Assembly: GCA_027030295.1 (NCBI GenBank)
Contig: JALVFB010000036.1
Coordinates: forward strand, 1-16,245
Reading direction: 5' to 3'
DNA length: 16,245 bases
Source: Hyphomicrobiales bacterium
Lineage (GTDB): Bacteria > Pseudomonadota > Alphaproteobacteria > Rhizobiales > Aestuariivirgaceae
The translations under genes and the position numbers were made by a program. The notes beneath the pieces were generated by a model. That model was given only the letters and a program-made list of their open reading frames with translations, was not told where the DNA came from and did not search any database. Of this stretch, positions 6,676 through 13,314 are shown one piece after another (the stretch's first letter is position 1; the number at the start of each line of letters is the position of its first letter).

Positions 6676-8091
6676 ATGAGAGGTGAACGGGCAGCGGCAG
6701 CGGTTATTCTTGGCGTCGGCGTTCTGCTGGCGGCGGCGGCGTTTTCGCCCGCGCTTGCCGTTGAGAAGCTCATTCCCCTGCAACCACTCATCGACAAGGC
6801 GAAACCCAACGCCACCATCCTGCTCAAGCCCGGCCATTACGCCGGCAACGTCGTCATCAGGAAACCCCTCACGCTGGCCGGCGATGGTCCGCGCGAGAAG
6901 ATCGTCATCGACGCGCGGGGCAAGGGTTCGGTGCTGGTGCTGAAGACCAACGGCGCCACCATCCGCAATCTCACGCTGGTCAATTCCGGCGACCAGCACA
7001 ACGACCTCGACGCCGGCGTTCAGATCCGCGGCGATTTCAATATCGTCAAGGACGTTGTCATCAGGGAATGCCTGTTCGGCATCGACATGCAGCAGGCTTC
7101 CAACAACATCATCAAGCGCAACGATATTTCTTCCAAGAAGGACTACGGCCTCGGCCTGCGCGGAGACGCCATCCGCCTGTGGTATTCGAAAAACAACCGC
7201 ATCCGCGAAAACCACATCCATCACGCCCGCGATCTGGTCATCTGGTATTCCGCCGACAACATCATCGCCAACAACCACATCACCCATGGCCGCTATGGCC
7301 TGCATTTCATGTATTCACGCTACAATCTCGTGGAAAACAACAACTTCGAGTTCAATTCCGTTGGCGTCTATTTGATGTATTCGGATTCGGTGGTGGTGAA
7401 GAACAACCGCATCGTGCAGGCCATCGGCGCCGCCGGCATCGGCATCGGCTTCAAGGAAGCGAGCAATCTGGACATCATCGGCAACGAGGTGCTCTACAAT
7501 TCCATCGGGCTTTATCTGGACGTATCGCCCTTTCAGCCGGACACCACCAACCGCATCTATCGCAACACCATCGCCTTCAACGATGTCGGCGTGCGCTTTC
7601 TCAACGACTGGCACGGCAATCTCTTCCGCGACAACCGCTTCATGAGCAACATCACCCAGGTCACGGTGTCCACCTTCGCCACCGCCAGGCGCAATGTCTG
7701 GGAAGCCAACTACTGGGACGACTACGAGGGCTACGACCGCGACGGCGACGGTTTCGGCGACACCCCCTATCGCCTTTATGCCTATTCCGAGCGGTTGTGG
7801 ATGGACGTGAAGGAGGCGGCCTTCTTCAAGGGCACGCCGGTGCTCAGCATGTTCGACTTTCTGGAGCGGTTGGCGCCCTTTTCCGACCCGCTCGTCATGC
7901 TGGAGGACAAGCGTCCTCGCATTTCCCGGGATTTCGAGCCGATCACGAAGGACTATCAGCCCGGCCGCGGCAATGTGGGCACGACGCTCAGCACGTTCGG
8001 CCAGACGACCGGCGAAACACGGGCCGGCACCTCGCTGGAAGAGTTCGATCCCTTCGGGCTGAAGAACCCGAAGGTGGGCAATGAGAAATGA
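6676..8091 (+). CDS. nosD: NosD periplasmic copper-centre assembly protein
   Basis: A 471-residue NosD, a periplasmic right-handed beta-helix protein needed for CuZ maturation, working with the NosFY ABC transporter. The signal peptide covers about residues 1-28 (...AAAAFSPALA). Repeated short strand-turn units with NNxI patterns, such as NNIIKRNDI, NNRIRENHI, NIIANNHI and NLVENNNF, mark the carbohydrate-binding/sugar-hydrolase (CASH) beta-helix fold. The signature NYWDDYEGYDRDGDGFGDT and the following TPYR are typical of NosD and look like a Ca-binding Asp-rich loop. The start has TAGGG (6664-6668) seven bases upstream. The tail after about residue 440 is Gly/Thr-rich and probably flexible. 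The usual NosD length is about 430-460, so the gene appears complete. Confidence 0.95.
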   Translation: MRGERAAAAVILGVGVLLAAAAFSPALAVEKLIPLQPLIDKAKPNATILLKPGHYAGNVVIRKPLTLAGDGPREKIVIDARGKGSVLVLKTNGATIRNLTLVNSGDQHNDLDAGVQIRGDFNIVKDVVIRECLFGIDMQQASNNIIKRNDISSKKDYGLGLRGDAIRLWYSKNNRIRENHIHHARDLVIWYSADNIIANNHITHGRYGLHFMYSRYNLVENNNFEFNSVGVYLMYSDSVVVKNNRIVQAIGAAGIGIGFKEASNLDIIGNEVLYNSIGLYLDVSPFQPDTTNRIYRNTIAFNDVGVRFLNDWHGNLFRDNRFMSNITQVTVSTFATARRNVWEANYWDDYEGYDRDGDGFGDTPYRLYAYSERLWMDVKEAAFFKGTPVLSMFDFLERLAPFSDPLVMLEDKRPRISRDFEPITKDYQPGRGNVGTTLSTFGQTTGETRAGTSLEEFDPFGLKNPKVGNEK

Positions 8092-8127
8092 CCATCACGA
8101 GGGCATGAGAAGACAGGGCACAGGGCC

Positions 8128-8955
8128 ATGAGCGAAAAGATGAACAACGACGGCAAGCCCGCTCCCGCAAGGGCGAAGGCAAAGAAGGCGACGCCGCGCC
8201 GCCTCAGCCGAAAAGAGAAGGAGCGCCGCAAGTTCCTGCTCTCCATCCTCGCCGGCGTCGGCGTCGTCGGGCTGGGGCTGACGGGTTATTATCCCGTCAT
8301 GACCTATGCGCGGGCGGAAAACCGCCTGCGCCCGCCGGGCGCCATCGACGAGCACGAGTTTCTCGCTTCCTGCATCAAGTGCGGCCAGTGCGTGCAGGTC
8401 TGCCCGGTGCAGGCCATCGTGCTCGCCGACTTCACCGACGGGTTCGGCAATGGCTGCCCGCACATCATCGCCCGCGAGCAGGCCTGCGATTTTTCCTGCG
8501 ACGCCACCCAGTGCGTGCTCGCCTGTCCCACCGGCGCGCTCAGCCACGAGGTGGACAAGAAGGAGCAGGTGGAAATCGGCTTCGCCGTGCTCAAGCACCC
8601 CGAACTGTGCCTGGCGCGCAAGGGGCTGGGCTTCAAGGGCCTGGCGCGCGGCGAGAACTTCCCCGGCCTGCACCGCTACGTGGAGATCGACCGCTGGAAA
8701 CCCATCCGCATTGCCGATCATCCCTATGACCTTGAGATCTGCGATCTGTGCGTGCGCGAGTGCCCCATCAAGGACGCCATTCGCCTGGAACCCATGAGCG
8801 ATGACCCGAACGACAAGCGCAGGACGCCGGTGGTGACGGACAAGTGCGTCGGTTGTGGCATGTGTGAAATGATCTGCCCCACCGAGCCGGCGGCCATCGT
8901 CGTCGTGCCGCGTCTGCGTCCGCAAGGAAAGGAGAAGAAGGGGGTGCGGTCATGA
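8128..8955 (+). CDS. nosG: NosG, NapG-like Fe-S protein of the menaquinol-oxidising module
   Basis: A 275-residue ferredoxin-like protein expected to work with membrane NosH to oxidise menaquinol and feed electrons to the periplasm, like NapGH. An ERRKFLLS twin-arginine motif (residues 32-39) followed by a hydrophobic stretch indicates Tat export with its cofactors already inserted. Four [4Fe-4S] cluster motifs are visible: C82/85/88/92, C120/124/129/133, C205/208/212 (with C161 as the probable fourth ligand) and C240/243/246/250. The N-terminus before the Tat motif is a long Lys/Arg/Ala-rich extension of about 30 residues. About 43 residues separate C161 from the CDLCVREC group, longer than I recall for NapG. 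The 36-base gap from nosD and the 4-base stop/start overlap with nosH support one operon. Confidence 0.93.
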   Translation: MSEKMNNDGKPAPARAKAKKATPRRLSRKEKERRKFLLSILAGVGVVGLGLTGYYPVMTYARAENRLRPPGAIDEHEFLASCIKCGQCVQVCPVQAIVLADFTDGFGNGCPHIIAREQACDFSCDATQCVLACPTGALSHEVDKKEQVEIGFAVLKHPELCLARKGLGFKGLARGENFPGLHRYVEIDRWKPIRIADHPYDLEICDLCVRECPIKDAIRLEPMSDDPNDKRRTPVVTDKCVGCGMCEMICPTEPAAIVVVPRLRPQGKEKKGVRS

Positions 8956-9929
8956 ATTTGCTGTTGGAAGGCTTGCGCGAAATGCTGGGCGCCGAGCCGC
9001 GCCGCCCGGCGCCGGAGGACTACTCCGAAGAGGCGAGGAAACTCCACGCCTTCAAGAAGACGCCGGAGGAGCGCGAACGCCGCCGCAGGATGATCGCCGA
9101 GGAGCTGGCCCACAAGAAGGAGAGCTTCGCCTGGCGCAAGTGGCGCTGGCCCACCATCATCGTCATCAACCTGCTGTTTGTCATTTCCTATCACTTCGAC
9201 GTGCAGCTGGTGGAAGGCGCGCTGACGGCCTCGCGCGTGCTGGGCTTTCACTTCGCCGATCTGAACTCGGCGCTGCAGGTGATGCTCGCCTTCAAGGAGG
9301 TGCTCATCAACCTTCTCATCGGCGTCACCACCGTCGCCATTCTCTGGTGGCTGGTCGGCGGGCGTTCCTTCTGCGCCTGGACGTGCCCCTATCACCTGGT
9401 TTCGGAGTGGGTGGAGATGCTGCACCTGCGCCTGGCGGCGAAGGGCTGGGCCAGGGACATCCCGCTGGACCGGCGCCTGCGCACGGTGCTCTATGTCGTC
9501 TTCGCCGCGCTGGCCTTCGGCACCGGCTACATGGTCTATGAGTGGATCTCGCCGGTGGGCATCCTCTCCCGCGCCATCATTTACGGCACGTGGATCAGCC
9601 TCGGGTGGATCGCCGTGCTGCTGTTCATCGAGCTGTTCTTCGTCCGCCGCATGTGGTGCCGCTACATGTGCCCCATCGGCATGACCTACAGCTTCATCGG
9701 CGCCACCTCGCCCACCGTGGTGCACTACGACCTGGAGAAATGCCTGCACGAGGGCGAATGCCGCAAGGTCTGCCTGGTGCCGCACGTGCTGGAGATCACC
9801 AAGAAGGGCCGCGCCACCCGCCCGCACATCGACATCGGGGCGGACTGCACCCGTTGCGCCATGTGCATCGAGGCCTGTCCCACCGGCGCGCTCAGCTTCC
9901 GCATCAAGGGGCTGGACAAGCTGCTCTGA
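8952..9929 (+). CDS. nosH: NosH, NapH-like membrane Fe-S quinol dehydrogenase subunit
   Basis: A 325-residue integral membrane protein of the NapH/NosH (polyferredoxin) type that binds and oxidises menaquinol, passing electrons to NosG. A charged cytoplasmic N-terminus of about 60 residues precedes hydrophobic segments near 67-83, 117-134, 176-195 and 213-231. The paired Cys motifs CAWTCPYH (C141, C145) and CRYMCPIG (C236, C240) at membrane ends are diagnostic. Two C-terminal [4Fe-4S] sites follow: C264/C270/C274 and C299/C302/C305/C309 (CTRCAMCIEACP). The start overlaps the nosG stop by four bases (ATGA), implying translational coupling. It belongs to the quinol-dehydrogenase part of the NosR/NapH family but lacks the large periplasmic flavin-binding domain of NosR, which is typical for clade II clusters. 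Confidence 0.93.
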   Translation: MNLLLEGLREMLGAEPRRPAPEDYSEEARKLHAFKKTPEERERRRRMIAEELAHKKESFAWRKWRWPTIIVINLLFVISYHFDVQLVEGALTASRVLGFHFADLNSALQVMLAFKEVLINLLIGVTTVAILWWLVGGRSFCAWTCPYHLVSEWVEMLHLRLAAKGWARDIPLDRRLRTVLYVVFAALAFGTGYMVYEWISPVGILSRAIIYGTWISLGWIAVLLFIELFFVRRMWCRYMCPIGMTYSFIGATSPTVVHYDLEKCLHEGECRKVCLVPHVLEITKKGRATRPHIDIGADCTRCAMCIEACPTGALSFRIKGLDKLL

Positions 9930-9987
9930 AGCGTCATGCTGGTGCGCACGAGGCCGGGGGGAGGAAACGCAAGACGGAAACGGCCGC

Positions 9988-10881
9988 ATGATTGAGCTGA
10001 AAGACCTGGTCAAGACCTTCCGCCGCACCCGCGTGCTGGACGGGCTGTCGCTCACCATCGCCGATGGTGACCGCATCGCCCTCATTGGCTCCAACGGCGC
10101 CGGCAAGACGACGATGATCCGCTGCATCCTCGGCGAATACGTGCACGAGGGCAGGGTGCTCATCGACGGCCTCGCTCCCCGCACGCACCGCACGAAAGTC
10201 TTGAAGAAGATCGCCTTCGTGCCGCAAATGCCGCCGCCGTTGCGCATGCCCGCCGGCGACCTGGTGGAATTCGCCGCGCGAGTGCACGACTCCGACGTCT
10301 CCACCATCCGCGAGGTGGCTTCCCGCCTGGGGCTGGATCTCGACGAAGTGCGGCGTCGTCCGTTCCTCAAGCTCTCCGGCGGCCAGAAGCAGAAGCTGCT
10401 CATCGCCATCGCCATGGGGCACGACGCCAGCATCTTCATCATGGACGAACCCACGGCCAACCTCGACCCGGCGGCGCGCCAGATCGTCTTCGATCTGCTG
10501 GCCGAGCGGTTGGACAGGACGATGATCATCTCCTCCCACCGGCTGGAGGAGGTGGCGTTGCTGGTCAACCGCGTCATCGAGCTGGACAGGGGCCGCGTGG
10601 TGCTCGACGATCATGTGGAGGAGGCGGTGGATCCCTCGCTGCGGCTGGATTGCGAGATCGTTTTGCGTCGTCCGGACGCGGCTTTCGCGAAAGCCATCCG
10701 CGAATGGAACTTCGCGCCCGCCGATGATGCCGAAACCACCTGGCGCGGCGAGGTCGCGGGGCCGGATCGTCTGCGCTTTCTCGGCATGCTGGCGCGCTAT
10801 TCCGGCATCATTCGCGCGCTGGAGCTGAGGGAGCGCGATGCCGCGAAAAAGGGCAGGGAGCCGGCGCATGTGCGGGCATGA
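9988..10881 (+). CDS. nosF: NosF ABC transporter ATPase
   Basis: A 297-residue cytoplasmic ATPase that energises the NosY membrane permease; NosDFY is required to build the copper centre of NosZ. Walker A GSNGAGKTT (residues 34-42), Q-loop VPQMPPP (78-84), signature LSGGQKQK (129-136), Walker B IFIMDEP (149-155) and the switch His184 in SSHRLEE are all present, so the ATPase should be active. The C-terminal third, after about residue 205, is a small regulatory-type domain with less recognisable sequence. The 58-base gap after nosH holds GAGGAAA far upstream and only GACGGA close to the ATG, so initiation may be weak. Its 3' end overlaps nosL by 14 bases under the preferred nosL start. Confidence 0.94.
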   Translation: MIELKDLVKTFRRTRVLDGLSLTIADGDRIALIGSNGAGKTTMIRCILGEYVHEGRVLIDGLAPRTHRTKVLKKIAFVPQMPPPLRMPAGDLVEFAARVHDSDVSTIREVASRLGLDLDEVRRRPFLKLSGGQKQKLLIAIAMGHDASIFIMDEPTANLDPAARQIVFDLLAERLDRTMIISSHRLEEVALLVNRVIELDRGRVVLDDHVEEAVDPSLRLDCEIVLRRPDAAFAKAIREWNFAPADDAETTWRGEVAGPDRLRFLGMLARYSGIIRALELRERDAAKKGREPAHVRA

Positions 10882-11404
10882 ACGGCATCGCCAGGGCCAA
10901 CACCGCGCGCTCACCCGCCGCGCCGTGGGTCTGCGCCTGCTGGCCGTGGCGGGGCTGCCTGCGCTGGCCCTTGTCGGCTGCAAGGAGAGGAGCGGCCCGG
11001 AACCCATCCATTTCGATCGCGAAACCTGCGAAATCTGCAACATGATCATCTCCGACCCGCGTTTCGCGGCGGAGATTCGCGATCCGAAAGGTCGCGTGCA
11101 CAAGTTCGACGACATCGGCGACGCCATCCACTGGATGATTCGGCAGGACTGGTTCAAGGCCGGGAAGAAGCCGAAGGAGTTCTGGGTGATGAACATGAAG
11201 GACGGCAAGACCTGGCTGGACGCCCGCAAGGCATTCTACCTGCCGGGCCAGGTCACGCCCATGGATTACGGCTTTGGCGCGGTGCCGGAAAAGGAGCCGG
11301 GCGCGGTGACGTTCGAGGAAATGAAAAAGCGGGTCATCGCCCGCGGTCTTTCCTCCCGCTGCTCCAACCCCGGCGCCGCCACTCCGCCGGCGCAAGGCGG
11401 CTGA
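10868..11404 (+). CDS. nosL: NosL copper-chaperone lipoprotein
   Basis: A 178-residue outer-face lipoprotein that binds Cu(I) and delivers copper for NosZ assembly (family knowledge). The lipobox LVGC places the lipidated Cys at residue 38, after a hydrophobic stretch preceded by LTRRAVGLRLL, which resembles a twin-arginine signal. CEICNM (Cys54, Cys57, Met59) is the NosL metal-site motif, usually written CxxCxM. DDIGDAIHWM, the FWVMNMKDGKTWLDARKAFYL region and PMDYGFGAV are also NosL-like. I prefer the ATG at 10868 (AGGGAG seven bases upstream), giving a 14-base overlap with nosF. The in-frame ATG at 10838 also has a good Shine-Dalgarno but would add ten residues to an already long n-region. 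The position between nosF and nosY is unusual, since nosL more often follows nosY. Confidence 0.9.
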   Translation: MCGHERHRQGQHRALTRRAVGLRLLAVAGLPALALVGCKERSGPEPIHFDRETCEICNMIISDPRFAAEIRDPKGRVHKFDDIGDAIHWMIRQDWFKAGKKPKEFWVMNMKDGKTWLDARKAFYLPGQVTPMDYGFGAVPEKEPGAVTFEEMKKRVIARGLSSRCSNPGAATPPAQGG

Positions 11405-11431
11405 CGCAACCCGATCCAACGACACAGGGAG

Positions 11432-11478
11432 CCGGAACATGAGCGCATTGTTGCAGGCGGCGAGACTGGACATCGCGG
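11432..11478 (+). repeat. Direct repeat copy 1: duplicated nosY start region
   Basis: This 47-base stretch is identical to 11714-11760. It contains the nosY ATG (11439) and the codons for MSALLQAARLDIA, and just upstream an AGGGA Shine-Dalgarno. The sequence then leaves the nosY frame's normal content and enters the repeat insert. It appears to be the original or duplicated 5' end of nosY, now cut off from the rest of the gene. Confidence 0.95.
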
Positions 11479-11708
11479 GGCTGGAATTGGGCGCGCAAGA
11501 AAGAATCGTCATCCCCGCGAAAGCGGGGATCCATAACAAACTGACTCAGCAATGGATTCCCGCTTGCGCGGGAATGACGGATGGCAGACATTTCCTGTTT
11601 CGTCATCCAGTCGGAAGCCGGGGGCTCGGCCCTACGCGAGTGAGTTTGTTGCATGGGGTTCCGGCTTGCGTCGGAATGACGATGAATAGCGCGACAGTTA
11701 TCAGTTAG
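11439..11708 (+). pseudogene. Orphan nosY 5' end read through the repeat insert
   Basis: From the first nosY-like ATG an 89-codon frame stays open. The first 13 residues (MSALLQAARLDIA) match NosY and the remainder is translated palindromic repeat (IVIPAKAGIH ... QQWIPACAGMT), a well-known artefact peptide of this repeat type. The frame ends with TAG at 11706-11708, inside the Shine-Dalgarno of the intact nosY and 12 bases before its ATG. Ribosomes starting here could therefore be handed to nosY by coupling. The peptide itself probably has no function. Alternatively it is simply a broken gene start left by the insertion. Confidence 0.6.
11507..11681 (+). repeat. Cluster of four palindromic GTCATTCC-type repeats
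   Basis: Two inverted pairs fill the gap between nosL and intact nosY. The first pair is 11507-11532 (CGTCATCCCCGCGAAAGCGG...) facing 11554-11579 (...GCGGGAATGACG). The second, more divergent pair is 11601-11629 facing 11655-11681 (...GTCGGAATGACG). Each unit is itself partly palindromic (CCCCGC-GAAA-GCGGGG). The consensus is an intergenic REP-like repeat widespread in Pseudomonadota. No transposase is present, so it would be a non-autonomous element. Together with flanks it makes up 235 bases of added sequence (11479-11713) between the 47-base direct repeats. Confidence 0.9.
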
Positions 11709-11713
11709 GGAAA

Positions 11714-11760
11714 CCGGAACATGAGCGCATTGTTGCAGGCGGCGAGACTGGACATCGCGG
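11714..11760 (+). repeat. Direct repeat copy 2: functional nosY start
   Basis: Identical to 11432-11478 over 47 bases. Here the Shine-Dalgarno is TAGGGAAA and the ATG is at 11721. This copy leads into the complete nosY frame, so the duplication restored a working start downstream of the repeat insert. The absence of any mismatch suggests a recent event. Confidence 0.95.
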
Positions 11761-12551
11761 AATCGGTGCGCGCGCGCTGGTTCGCCATCTACGCGCTGGT
11801 CTTCGGCGGCCTCATCGCCATCCTTTTCATCTTCGGGCTGACCGAATCGCGCGTCATGGGCTTCACCGGCCTTTCGCGCATGCTGCTCACCTACATCCAG
11901 CTCACCATGGCCATCCTGCCCATCTTCGTGCTGCTCTCCACCGTGCGCTCGCTGGTGGGCGACCGCGAGGCGGGGGTGTATGAATACATGCTCTCGTTCC
12001 CCATCTCGCTGTCGGGATGGTTCTGGGGGCGTTTCGCCGGGCGCTTTTTGGTGGTGTTCCTGCCGGTGTTCGTGGCCATGCTCATCGCCCTGGTGGTGGG
12101 TCTGTTCATGGGCGCGGAGGAAATCCCCTGGCGCGACTTTCTCTGGTATTCGGCGCTGTTGTTCTCGCTGTCGCTGTGCTTCCTCGGCATCAGCTTCTTC
12201 ATCTCCGCGCTGGCCCGCACCTCAGACATCGCCCAGTCGCTGGCCTTCGTCATCTGGCTGGCGCTGCTGCTGTTCCTCGACCTCATGCTCATCGGCCTCC
12301 TGATCCAGTTCCAGACCCCGGCGGAGGTGGTGGTGGGTCTGGCGCTGGCCAACCCGCTGGAGGTCTTCCGCATCGGCGCCATGATGCTGTTCGACCCGCA
12401 GCTCATCCTGCTGGGGCCTGCCGCCTACATGATCCTCGACTGGTTCGGCAACGCCGGGTTCATGGCCTATGCGCTGCTCTACCCGCTGGCGCTGGGGCTG
12501 GCGCTGGCCGGCATCGGTTTCTGGGTGTTCCGGCGCACCGACCTGCCGTGA
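11721..12551 (+). CDS. nosY: NosY ABC transporter permease
   Basis: A 276-residue membrane permease that pairs with NosF and contacts periplasmic NosD to support CuZ assembly. Six hydrophobic segments are visible (about residues 19-40, 54-74, 108-130, 140-163, 173-196 and 246-270). The SLVGDREAGVYEYMLSFPIS stretch near 77-96 is the cytoplasmic coupling-helix region typical of this ABC-2-type permease family, and NPLEVFRIG near 211-219 is NosY-like. The length is normal. The start is unusual: its 5' end is an exact 47-base copy of a sequence 282 bases upstream, separated by an inserted repeat cluster, so translation may depend on the second Shine-Dalgarno (TAGGGAAA). The 10-base gap to ubiE indicates a shared transcript. 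Confidence 0.94.
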   Translation: MSALLQAARLDIAESVRARWFAIYALVFGGLIAILFIFGLTESRVMGFTGLSRMLLTYIQLTMAILPIFVLLSTVRSLVGDREAGVYEYMLSFPISLSGWFWGRFAGRFLVVFLPVFVAMLIALVVGLFMGAEEIPWRDFLWYSALLFSLSLCFLGISFFISALARTSDIAQSLAFVIWLALLLFLDLMLIGLLIQFQTPAEVVVGLALANPLEVFRIGAMMLFDPQLILLGPAAYMILDWFGNAGFMAYALLYPLALGLALAGIGFWVFRRTDLP

Positions 12552-12561
12552 CGGAGGCGGG

Positions 12562-13314
12562 ATGATGGCGGCGGATTTGAAACAGACCTTCGGTTTCGAG
12601 CAGGTGGACACGGCCGAGCGCCGCCGCCGCATTCGCGACCTGTTCGACGCCATCGCCCCGCGCTACGACCTCATGAACGACCTCATGAGTTTCGGCATCC
12701 ACCGCCTGTGGAAGCGCCGTTTCGTGCGCCGTGTGCTCGCCGCCGCGCGCCCGGCCACGGACACCTTCGTCGACCTCGCCGGCGGCACCGGCGACATCGC
12801 CCGCCTGTTGCACGCCGGTGGCGCGCAGAACGTCGTTGTGGTGGACGCCTCCGCCGCCATGATGCGCCAGGGCAGGGCGCAGCCCGGCACGCCGCGCGTC
12901 CTGCGCTGGGTTGCGGCGGAAGGCGAGCGCCTGCCCTTCGCCGATGAAACGCTGGACGTGGTGACCATCTCCTTCGGCCTGCGCAACATGTCCGACCCGG
13001 ACGCCGCGTTGCGCGAGATTCACCGCGTGCTGAAGCCCGGCGGCCGGCTCTTCTGCCTCGAGTTCTCGCAACCGGCCTGGTGGCTCAAGCCCTTCTACGA
13101 CCTCTATTCCTTCCTCGTCATTCCGCGCCTGGGAGCGATGGTCGCGGGCCATCCGCGGGCCTATCGCTATCTGGTGGAAAGCATTCGCCGCTTTCCCGGC
13201 CAGAAGGCATTGACGGAGAAGATCGGGGCTGCCGGCTTCGATGATGTTTCATGGCGCAACCTCAGCTTCGGCATCGCCGCCATCCACCATGCGCGAAAGG
13301 GCGGGGCGGCATGA
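12562..13314 (+). CDS. ubiE: UbiE/MenG quinone C-methyltransferase
   Basis: A 250-residue SAM-dependent methyltransferase that converts demethylmenaquinol to menaquinol (MenG activity). Related enzymes also methylate the ubiquinone precursor (UbiE activity), and sequence alone does not separate the two. The family signature YDLMNDLMSFGIHRLWK lies at residues 35-51, SAM motif I DLAGGTGD at 71-78, FGLRNMSDPDAALREIHRVLKPGG at about 138-161 and LEFS at 166-169. The initiation region GGAGGCGGG-ATGATG offers two adjacent start codons (12562, 12565); the first has slightly closer Shine-Dalgarno spacing. It follows nosY by ten bases and overlaps menA by four (ATGA), so it lies in the nos transcription unit. 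With menA it forms the last two steps to menaquinone, the probable electron donor for NosGH. Confidence 0.93.
   Translation: MMAADLKQTFGFEQVDTAERRRRIRDLFDAIAPRYDLMNDLMSFGIHRLWKRRFVRRVLAAARPATDTFVDLAGGTGDIARLLHAGGAQNVVVVDASAAMMRQGRAQPGTPRVLRWVAAEGERLPFADETLDVVTISFGLRNMSDPDAALREIHRVLKPGGRLFCLEFSQPAWWLKPFYDLYSFLVIPRLGAMVAGHPRAYRYLVESIRRFPGQKALTEKIGAAGFDDVSWRNLSFGIAAIHHARKGGAA

Noticed and set aside
8952..9929. A NosR-type regulator/flavoprotein instead of NosH.
   Set aside because: The protein is about 325 residues with only the NapH-like membrane and Fe-S parts; the periplasmic FMN-binding domain of NosR is missing.
11507..11681. Possible CRISPR array in the repeat cluster between nosL and nosY.
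   Set aside because: The units alternate in orientation, vary in sequence and spacing, and match palindromic intergenic repeats; there are no equal-length spacers and no cas genes.
11439..11708. A genuine small protein gene of 89 residues.
   Set aside because: Beyond the copied NosY start the peptide is translated repeat sequence of the kind often misannotated as a gene.
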